Of a stretch of DNA of 64,000 nt, positions 57,278 through 64,000 are shown in pieces. The stretch comes from DATBQN01 sp963755825. Lineage in GTDB: Bacteria > Acidobacteriota > Thermoanaerobaculia > Multivoradales > UBA5704. Both the position numbers and the translations under genes were made by a program. A model generated the notes under the pieces. That model saw nothing but the letters and a program-made list of their open reading frames with translations. It did not search any database and was not told the DNA's origin. The stretch is taken from NCBI GenBank assembly GCA_963755825.1, contig CAVWLA010000003.1:992001-1056000 (forward strand), read 5' to 3'. Position 1 is the stretch's first letter; each line of letters starts with the position of its first letter.

Positions 57278-58483
57278 ACAGAATCCTTCTCGGCCTCCTC
57301 CTGGCGGTTGGTCTTGCAGGCACCGCGATGGCGCAGATGTGTGTTACGACGGACCGTAGCCCGGCGCAGACAGGTTACACGATCAATTTGGTGCCCGATG
57401 GATGGCCCACCGATCTGCTTGGCGCATTCGACCAGGCGATGGCGACGTGGAACACGTCGGCATGCAACACGGCCGACACGAGCTTCCCGGTCTTCCGGAC
57501 AGGCGCAGCGCTTCCCGGCGAATTGGTGGTCGATGTCGAGTATGAAGATTCCACTTCGGATCCTAGATTCGCCGGTGTCTGCGGACTGACGGACCTGACC
57601 TTCATCCACATCACGATCTTCGGCAATACGGTGTTGCCGAATGGCAAGACGGCGAGCTGCGGCCCACCGTGGGTCATCGCCGAGAGCCTGGTGCATGAGC
57701 TCGGACATGAGCTCGGCCTCGGCAACACCTCTCCAAGCTGTCTCCCTGCCGACAACGGGTTCATCATGTCGCCCCTATTATCGAATATCGATCCGACGAC
57801 CGGCGCCGTAACGTTTGGCCCTCGCAGCCTCCAGCCGGCCGAGTGTATGAAGGCAGATATGCAAAATACGACGCCGGCCGAGAGAATGGCCGGCAAGACG
57901 CCGCCGCAGAGTCAGAATCCGAGTCCAGGTCCGTCCACCCCGATCCTGATCGACCTCGCAGGAGACGGCTTCGACCTGAGCGGCCCCAACGATCCCGTCT
58001 CTTTCGATCTTGGCCGACGGTACCAAGGAAGCGGTCACCTGGACCGCGGCGGATGCGGACGATGGCTTCCTCTGCCTCGACCGCAACGGCAACGGAGTGA
58101 TCGACAGCGGAGCCGAGCTGTTCGGCAATGCAACGCCTCTCCATGGCGGGACCCGGGCCGAGAACGGCTACGAAGCTCTCCGGGAGTACGATCTGCCGCA
58201 GTGGGGCGGTAATGGCAACGGCGTCATCGATGCTGGAGATGCGGTCTACTCGGCCCTTCGCATCTGGGTCGATGCAAACCACGACGGGATCTCCGAACCG
58301 TGGGAGCTCCTCACTCTGCAAGAGGCCGGCATTACCAAGATCTCTTTCGATTACGTCGAGAGCCTGCATCGAGATCGCTACGGAAACCAGTTCCGCTTCG
58401 TGAGCGTGGCCTGGAAGCGACTCTCGAGCGGCGATCACCGTCTCGTGTTGACCTCCGATGTGATCTTCCTCGTCGTGGAATAG
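57274..58483 (+). CDS. Secreted metzincin-like metalloprotease with C-terminal calcium-binding-like domain, frameshifted
   Basis: The signal peptide (ILLGLLLAVGLAGTAMA) precedes a protease-like domain with zinc motif HELGHELGLGN at residues 141-151 and a Met-turn candidate FIMSPL. The third metzincin ligand (normally His or Asp) is Asn here, which is odd. After a Pro-rich hinge comes TPILIDLAGDGFDLSGP, and the frame breaks near 58012. In the next frame the domain continues with EF-hand-like DRNGNGVIDSGAELFG, NGNGVIDAGDAVY and DANHDGISEPWEL to 58483. Comparison with the duplicate at 58742 indicates a two-base deletion (GACGCC reduced to GGCC-like sequence). The corrected length is 403 residues. 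Translationally coupled to the preceding gene. Confidence 0.75.
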
Positions 58484-58605
58484 GACCCATGCTCTAACCT
58501 GTGAGGCTGTCCAAGGCAAGCAGCCACGGCTCGCCGGCTAGGACGGCCGCATCGCGGCAGGAAAGCGTGACCGGTGCGCCGCGCAAGTCGCGGTCGACCG
58601 TTCGT

Positions 58606-58743
58606 TCAACGGCTCCGGCCGTTTTCCAAGCGGCCGATCCGGCTCTCCTCCGACCAGCCGAGGCGGCGGGCGAGCTCCTTCCTCTCGATCCCCGCCATGA
58701 ACCGCAGGTACTGCAGGATTCGCCCGTACAGCGATGGCACCAT
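58606..58743 (-). pseudogene. Broken duplicate of the XRE regulator's HTH end
   Basis: This 138-base stretch repeats 55821-55959 in the same orientation with few substitutions and one missing C (GGCTCCGG here, GGCTCCCGG in the parent). It encodes MVPSLYGRILQYLRFMAGI and SEESRIGRLENGR on the minus strand, i.e. the first ~45 codons of the regulator, then loses the frame and stops. Similarity ends abruptly at both sides. It is a gene fragment left by a duplication or recombination and is not expected to give a working regulator. Confidence 0.8.
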
Positions 58744-59383
58744 GGAGGCGAATACACAGAATTCTACACCCGCGGAGAAGGTAGGCCAGGGCAAGACGCC
58801 GCCGCCGAATCAGAACCCGGAGCCGGGAGGTTCGACGCCGATCCTGATCGATCTGGGAGGAAACGGATTCGACCTGACCGGCCCGGACGACCCGGTCTCG
58901 TTCGACCTCGACGCCGACGGAACGGCGGAGACTGTCACTTGGACTGCGGCAGAAGGGGACGACGGCTTTCTGTGCCTCGATCGCAATGGCAACGGAGTGA
59001 TCGATAGCGGCGCCGAGCTGTTCGGGAACGCGACGCTTCTGCACGACGGGACGCGCGCTCCGAATGGGTACGTGGCGCTTCGCGAGTTCGACCTCGCGCG
59101 GTGGGGAGGGAATGGTAACGGCGTCATCGATGCTGGCGACGCGGTGTACCCCGCACTTCGCATCTGGGTCGATTCGAACCACGACGGGATCTCTGAGCAG
59201 TGGGAGGTCCTCTCTCTGCAGCAGGCAGGGATCACCCGAATCTCGTTCGACTACATCGAGAGCCGGCATCAAGATCGGTACGGCAATCAGTTCCGCTTCG
59301 TGAGTGTGGCCCGGAAACGGAGACCGGGAGGTCCAGACCGCGTCGTCGTGACCTCCGACGTGTTCTTTCTCCTCGTGAAGTAG
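58742..59383 (+). CDS. Truncated duplicate of the metalloprotease's C-terminal calcium-binding-like domain
   Basis: A 213-residue protein nearly collinear with the C-terminal part (from base 57847) of the preceding gene: TPILIDLGGNGFDLTGPDDP, DRNGNGVIDSGAELFGNAT, NGNGVIDAGDAVY and DSNHDGISEQWEV. Here the frame is intact, so it serves as reference for the break at 58012 in the parent. The protease domain and signal peptide are missing. The frame stays open upstream to 58574, but that part is only the antisense of the HTH fragment. The ATG at 58742 overlaps the HTH fragment's own start codon on the other strand. It may be an untranslated relic or an intracellular fragment. Confidence 0.65.
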   Translation: MEANTQNSTPAEKVGQGKTPPPNQNPEPGGSTPILIDLGGNGFDLTGPDDPVSFDLDADGTAETVTWTAAEGDDGFLCLDRNGNGVIDSGAELFGNATLLHDGTRAPNGYVALREFDLARWGGNGNGVIDAGDAVYPALRIWVDSNHDGISEQWEVLSLQQAGITRISFDYIESRHQDRYGNQFRFVSVARKRRPGGPDRVVVTSDVFFLLVK

Positions 59384-59637
59384 CTCCCGTCGACGAGGGC
59401 TGCCCTGGGAAGCCGAGCCTCCCCAGAGCAGCTCCGCCTCCGCCACCGGCCCAGCGACGGCGTGCTGCTCGCCGCCGCGTTACCCAACGCCGGAGCGGCC
59501 TGTCGGTGCGAAGAGCGAGTCGGCCTATCGATCCCAGGGCGGCTCTCGCGGGTGACCGAGCCCTCCGGAACCGCCGGCGCCAACGTCACGACGACCGCCG
59601 CTTCGATGTCGGCCACCACCTCGCCACGCCCGCTCGC

Positions 59638-62175
59638 TCAGTCGCGCGCCAGCACCTCGCCGTGCAGGTTGGCGATGGCGCGCTTGGGCTCCTGGGGCAG
59701 CGCGATCGCGACGTCGACCGGCGTCGTCACGCTGCCGGTCATGCGCAGCATCGCCAGGCGCACCGTCTTCCCCTTGGCGAACTCGAGGTCGAGGGGGACC
59801 ATGGCGAAGAAGCGCTCGGAGACGCCCTGCTGCATGACCTTCCCCATGATGCGGTACTTGTCGCCCTCCTTCTTCACCGCCAGCTCGCTCCTATAGCGCG
59901 GGATCTCGGTGCCGCGCACCCACTGGTCGAAGAACCAGTCCATCTTCTGGTTGCCGGCGACGTCCATCGCCGGCGTCATGTGCCGCTCGACCACCTTCTG
60001 GAAGTCGTCGGTCGTCGGGCTCTTGCGCGTGTAGGTGGAGGTGAAGTCCTTCATCATGGCGATGAAGCGGGCGTCGGGATCGGAGGTGCCGGAGGCGTAC
60101 ATCATCGAGCGCAGCATCTCCAAGACGTAGGCGCCCTTGGTGTACATCACCTCGAAGCCGGACGGGCTGCGATGGGTCGAGGCGCGCCAGCCTTCGTCGA
60201 CCGCCCCCGCGTCGTTGGGCGGCACGGCGTCGTTCATGTGGCGGTCGAAGATCTTCTTGCGGCCGTTGCGCCAGAAGCGGTCGTACTCCGCCTGGCCGCC
60301 GGAGAACTGCACGGCGAGGCCGGCCGAGAACTCGGCGAACCCCTCGGAGAGCCACTGATCGCGATAGGAGCCCCAGCCGACGAGGTGCCCCCACCACTGG
60401 TGCGACAGCTCGTGGAAGCAGACATCGTCGATGAAGTCGCTGGCCTGCGACAGGCCGAGCTCGGCGCGCTGGATGCTGGGGAGGAACGCCATGTAGGGGA
60501 GGAAGACGAGGCCCGGCCACGACTGGCCGTAATTCCACTCCGACTGCTGGGTGATGGCGATGCGGTGATCGGGAAGGGGGCCGAAGTAGGCGGCGAAGAC
60601 GCGCTCCGCGAAGAGCGCCTGGGCGAATACCAGGGTGGTGAGCTTGTCGGTCTTGAGCAGGTGCCCCTCGGCCGCCGGCGCGCCGCCGGCGCCGCCGCCG
60701 CCCTCGTCTGGGTCGTAGCCGCCGCCGCCGACCGACGCCTGAGAGCCGAGGAACTGGTCGATCTGATAGACCACGTCGGGCGTCGTGGCGCCGGTGTAGA
60801 CGTCGACCTCGAAACCCGATTTGGGGTCTTTCTGGGTCAGCTTCTTGAACTTTCCGAAGTTGAAGCCGGCGACGCGGATCGGCAGGTCGGTCGCCCAGGT
60901 CGACACCGCTTCGTTGCTCTCGACCTTCGAGCTCAGCAGGTTGCCGACCGACACCAGGTCGTTGCCCTTGGGGATGCGGTAGTGGAGCTCATAGGTCGCC
61001 GGGGTGCCGAAGGCGCCGAAGTTCGGGTACCAGCTGCTGCGGGCGCCGACGACGTAATTGCCCTCGCCGGCGTTGTGGAGGACGCCGGTACCGCGGTAGA
61101 CGAGGCGGAGGTTGGCTGTCGCACCTTTGGCGAGCGGCTCGGGGAGGACGATCGCGGCGTCGGCGTCGGCGTCCTTGTCCTCCTGGATGAAGGTGGCCTC
61201 CTTCCAGTCCTCGTGGTCGACGGGCGAGACGCGGGCCGACTCGATGCGCAGGCGCGGCAGGAGGTCGATCGGCAGCACGCGGAGACCCGGCACGCGGGAG
61301 ACGAACTGGATCGTCGTGGTGCCCGCGAGCTCGGGGTTGTCGGCGGCGGAGGTCGTCACCCGCGAGTCGACGACATAGTCGGTCGCCTCGGCGAGGAGCG
61401 CCGGCGGGTGGCGTGTGCGCGCCTCCTCCTCGCCGCGCAGGTGGGAGAGGTACCAGGTGCCGCCCTTCTTCTCGTCGATCACCTGCAGGATGGTCTCGCC
61501 GCCGCCCGCCTCGCTCATCCCCAGCGCCTCGGCGCCGCGCGGGTCGACCGCCGCGAGAGCCGGCGGATAGCGCTTGCCGTCGACGTAGGCGACGAAGACG
61601 CCGCCGGCGCCGGCCGGATTGAGCAGATCGCCGAGCAGGCGGCGCGGCACGTTGACGCCGAGATCCTTGCGCACCCGTCGGGTGGCGCGCTCGAGCGACG
61701 CCTGCGCCGGCGCGTTCGGCACCGCGGTCTTCACCGTCCCGGCGCGGCCGATCTCGCCGGCGGTGTCGTCGCCGAACCAGAGCACCAGATCCTCGAAGGT
61801 GTCGCTCAGCACCTCGAACTTCTCGCCCTCGCCGGTCTCGAGAGCGAGATGGCGGCGCTCCTCCTCCCGCGACGGCACCAGGCGATAGCTGCCGTGGCCG
61901 CGGAAGACCGCCCCGAGGGTGTGCCCGTCGACCGGGGCGAGCAGGTAGAAGGTGCCGGAGTCGAGCTGGAAGCGGAAGGCGTCGCGCGCGAGGACGAGCC
62001 CGGCGACGTCGACCGCGCGGCCGTCGAGCCGGGCGGCGCGGACAGCGGCGTAGGTGGGATCGACGGCATGGGCCGGCGCCGGCGCGGCGGGGGCAGCGGC
62101 AGCGCCGGCGAGCGACGGCAGCAGAGCGAGCGGGGCGAGCGACAGGCGGAACAGTCGACGCGGAGCCAGTGACAT
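59638..62175 (-). CDS. M1-family zinc aminopeptidase, exported
   Basis: An 845-residue gluzincin. The signal peptide (LFRLSLAPLALLPSLAGAAA) is followed by a long N-terminal beta region. The zinc site HELSHQWWGHLVGWGSYRDQ then WLSEGFAEF gives HExxH-x18-E near residue 587. The usual exopeptidase GAMEN motif is not obvious; the stretch before the zinc site reads QQSEWNYGQSWPGLVFLPY, so it may cleave other substrates. A Gly-rich loop (GGGGYDPDEGGGGAGG) lies near 490. It probably trims peptides in the periplasm or outside. ATG 62175 follows GGGAGGAGG. It is divergent from the dynamin-like gene, 99 bases apart. Confidence 0.9.
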   Translation of the reverse strand: MSLAPRRLFRLSLAPLALLPSLAGAAAAPAAPAPAHAVDPTYAAVRAARLDGRAVDVAGLVLARDAFRFQLDSGTFYLLAPVDGHTLGAVFRGHGSYRLVPSREEERRHLALETGEGEKFEVLSDTFEDLVLWFGDDTAGEIGRAGTVKTAVPNAPAQASLERATRRVRKDLGVNVPRRLLGDLLNPAGAGGVFVAYVDGKRYPPALAAVDPRGAEALGMSEAGGGETILQVIDEKKGGTWYLSHLRGEEEARTRHPPALLAEATDYVVDSRVTTSAADNPELAGTTTIQFVSRVPGLRVLPIDLLPRLRIESARVSPVDHEDWKEATFIQEDKDADADAAIVLPEPLAKGATANLRLVYRGTGVLHNAGEGNYVVGARSSWYPNFGAFGTPATYELHYRIPKGNDLVSVGNLLSSKVESNEAVSTWATDLPIRVAGFNFGKFKKLTQKDPKSGFEVDVYTGATTPDVVYQIDQFLGSQASVGGGGYDPDEGGGGAGGAPAAEGHLLKTDKLTTLVFAQALFAERVFAAYFGPLPDHRIAITQQSEWNYGQSWPGLVFLPYMAFLPSIQRAELGLSQASDFIDDVCFHELSHQWWGHLVGWGSYRDQWLSEGFAEFSAGLAVQFSGGQAEYDRFWRNGRKKIFDRHMNDAVPPNDAGAVDEGWRASTHRSPSGFEVMYTKGAYVLEMLRSMMYASGTSDPDARFIAMMKDFTSTYTRKSPTTDDFQKVVERHMTPAMDVAGNQKMDWFFDQWVRGTEIPRYRSELAVKKEGDKYRIMGKVMQQGVSERFFAMVPLDLEFAKGKTVRLAMLRMTGSVTTPVDVAIALPQEPKRAIANLHGEVLARD

Positions 62176-62274
62176 CGGGCCTCCTCCCGGAATAACACAT
62201 TCTACAGCGCTGAAGTGCGGCGCCGGAAGGAGCCGGCCTGCGGGCACACGCCGTGCTACCCTCGATCGCAGCTG

Positions 62275-64000
62275 ATGCTCACCGGCCTGCGGCGGATCCT
62301 CGACCGACGACACGACGAGCTGCTCGCCGAGGAGCGGCGGCGGCTCGCCGACCTGCAGGTGGCGCTCGCCGCGTTCGACGCCGCGGCGGAGGACCAGGCG
62401 ACCCTCGCGGCGTCGGTCCGCCAGCTCGACGAGCTCTTCCTCTTGGTCGTCGCCGGCGAGTTCAACGCCGGCAAGAGCGCCTTCATCAACGCCCTCCTCG
62501 GCGAGCGCATCCTGGAGGAAGGGGTCACCCCGACGACCAGCCGCATCCACCTCCTCCGCCACGGGCCGGAGGTGGCGCGGACCTCGGAGCAGCCGGCGTT
62601 CGAGGTGGTGACGGCGCCGATCGAGCTCCTCCGCGACATCAACATCGTCGACACCCCCGGCACCAACGCCATCCACCGCGAGCACGAGGCGATCACCCGC
62701 GAGTTCGTGCCGCGCTCGGACCTCGTCCTCTTCGTCACCTCCGCCGACCGCCCGTTCACCGAGAGCGAGCGCGCCTTCCTCGCCGGCATCCGCGACTGGG
62801 GCAAGAAGATCGTCGTCGTCATCAACAAGGCGGACATCCTGGAGCCGGCGGAGGTGGAGACGGTCCGCCGCTTCGTCGCCGACAACGCCCGCGCCCTCCT
62901 CGGCGTCGAGCCGGCGGTCTTCGCCGTCTCCGCGCGCCAGGCGCAGAGGGCGAAGGCGGCCGGCGACGGCGACCTCCTCGCCGCGAGCGGCTTCGGCGCG
63001 CTCGAGCGGGCGGTGGTCGACACCCTGGACGAGGGCGAGCGGGTGCGCCTGAAGCTCGCCAATCCGCTGGGGGTGGGCGCCCACCTCGCCGGCCGCTACC
63101 TGGAGGTGATCGACGGGCGGCTCGAGCTCCTCAAGGAGGACGTCTCGACGCTCGACGACATCGAGCGCCAGCTGGCGCTCTATCGCGAGGACCTCGGGCG
63201 CGAGTTCCGCCTCCGCCTCTCGGACGTCGACAAGGTGCTCTACGAGCTCGAGAGCCGCGGCATCGCCTTCTTCGACGACACCATGCGCCTGGCGCGGGTG
63301 ATCGATCTCCTCAACCGCAGCCGGATCAAGGCCGAGTTCGCGCAGAAGGTGGTGGCGGACGTGCCGCAGCGGATCGAGCGGCGGGTGCAGGAGGTGATCG
63401 ACTGGCTGGTGGCGGCGGACCTCCGCCAGTGGCAGGCGGTCAACGGACATCTCGACAAGCGGCGCCACCGCCACGCCGACCGCATCGTCGGCCGGACCGG
63501 GACGGCCTTCGACTACGACCGCGACCGGCTCCTCGACAGCGTCGGCCGCGAGGCGCAGCGCTCGCTCGAGACCTTCGACCGCGAGGCCGAGGCGACGCGG
63601 CTCGCCGACTCGGTGCAGGCGGCGGTCGCCGGCACCGCGATCGTCGAGATCGGCGCCATCGGCCTCGGCGCCATCCTCACCCACCTCGCCGTCACCGCCG
63701 CCGCCGACCTGACGGGGATCCTCGCCGCCGGCACCCTCGCAGCCCTCGGCCTCTTCATCATCCCCAACCGCCGGGCGGCGGCGAAGCGCGAGCTGCGGGC
63801 GAAGATCGCCGCCCTCCGCGAGGATCTCATGCGGGCGCTCACCAGCCAGTTCGACCGCGAGGTCGAGCGCAGCCTCGGCCGCCTCCACGAGGCCGTCGCG
63901 CCCTACGACCGCTTCGTCCGCGCCGAGCGCGGCCAGCTTGCCACGGCGCGCCAGGCGATCGGCGGCGTGGCAGCCGACCTCGCGACCCTGCGGCAGCGGA
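62275..64000 (+). CDS. Dynamin-like large GTPase, partial (runs off the window)
   Basis: At least 575 residues, open at the right edge. The GTPase motifs are P-loop GEFNAGKSAFINALLG (from residue 61), DTPGTNA (near 126, G3) and VVVINKADIL (near 182, G4). A long helical stalk follows (DDIERQLALYREDLGREFRL), and a membrane hairpin of two hydrophobic helices lies at about 451-497 (GLGAILTHLAVTAAADLTGI, then AALGLFIIPN). This is the layout of bacterial dynamin-like proteins that remodel or protect the membrane. It begins at ATG 62275. No second GTPase or other partner is visible within the window. The C-terminus lies beyond base 64000. Confidence 0.9.
   Translation, partial: MLTGLRRILDRRHDELLAEERRRLADLQVALAAFDAAAEDQATLAASVRQLDELFLLVVAGEFNAGKSAFINALLGERILEEGVTPTTSRIHLLRHGPEVARTSEQPAFEVVTAPIELLRDINIVDTPGTNAIHREHEAITREFVPRSDLVLFVTSADRPFTESERAFLAGIRDWGKKIVVVINKADILEPAEVETVRRFVADNARALLGVEPAVFAVSARQAQRAKAAGDGDLLAASGFGALERAVVDTLDEGERVRLKLANPLGVGAHLAGRYLEVIDGRLELLKEDVSTLDDIERQLALYREDLGREFRLRLSDVDKVLYELESRGIAFFDDTMRLARVIDLLNRSRIKAEFAQKVVADVPQRIERRVQEVIDWLVAADLRQWQAVNGHLDKRRHRHADRIVGRTGTAFDYDRDRLLDSVGREAQRSLETFDREAEATRLADSVQAAVAGTAIVEIGAIGLGAILTHLAVTAAADLTGILAAGTLAALGLFIIPNRRAAAKRELRAKIAALREDLMRALTSQFDREVERSLGRLHEAVAPYDRFVRAERGQLATARQAIGGVAADLATLRQR

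Noticed and set aside
58574..58741. N-terminal extension of the truncated protease-tail gene
   Set aside because: It is the antisense translation of the duplicated HTH fragment, so ATG 58742 is the better start.

Overview
The window is a stretch of a GC-rich chromosome (coding blocks around 10-17 kb reach over 85% G+C in places). Its content points to the Acidobacteriota, most likely a Thermoanaerobaculia-like lineage. The evidence is a PadR repressor translationally coupled to an ADOP-type ABC permease, a Hanks-type kinase carrying TPRs, giant ELWxxDGT-repeat secreted proteins, and many secreted proteins of unknown function. The taxonomic placement is inference. I see no rRNA, tRNA, CRISPR array, IS element or phage genes.

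Layout. 0-8.4 kb: a small Cys-rich secreted protein, two APC-type amino-acid permeases, a two-gene TPP decarboxylase of the sulfopyruvate/phosphonopyruvate type followed by a kynurenine-formamidase-like cyclase, a pirin, and a methyltransferase. 8.4-20.4 kb: a lipoprotein amidohydrolase, a Ser/Thr kinase-TPR protein, then a MacA-MacB-NodT tripartite efflux operon and a PhoD phosphatase. 20.4-31.8 kb: a broken fusion of a carotenoid-type FAD desaturase and a fatty-acid desaturase, several secreted proteins (two of them Cys-rich), a P450, an FAD dehydrogenase, an orphan antitoxin-like small protein and an M20 peptidase variant. 32-37.4 kb: RmlC-like epimerase plus GT2 glycosyltransferase, a DUF2235 hydrolase, a VOC protein and a secreted TPR protein. 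37.6-45.3 kb: another Cys-rich protein and two tandem ~1,200-residue ELWxxDGT proteins. 45.4-55.4 kb: membrane protein, AmtB, secreted VOC protein, PadR-ADOP, Cys-rich protein, DUF1697, membrane TPR protein. 55.4-59.4 kb: a region of lower GC built from an XRE regulator, a secreted metzincin-like protein, and partial duplicates of both. 59.6-64 kb: an M1 aminopeptidase and a dynamin-like GTPase that runs off the window.

Three themes stand out. First, five scattered genes encode small secreted proteins with a signal peptide, an Ala/Pro-rich linker and a compact 6- or 8-cysteine tail; two of them share nearly the same cysteine spacing. Second, a ~100-residue C-terminal module (core GYFWFFD..NVEV..K.LDG) occurs five times in three secreted proteins. 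Third, single- or two-base indels split at least five genes (eight sites), with four of the sites in one gene and six between 16.9 and 22.6 kb. The coding signal is intact on both sides of every break, so either consensus sequence errors or very recent decay would explain them.
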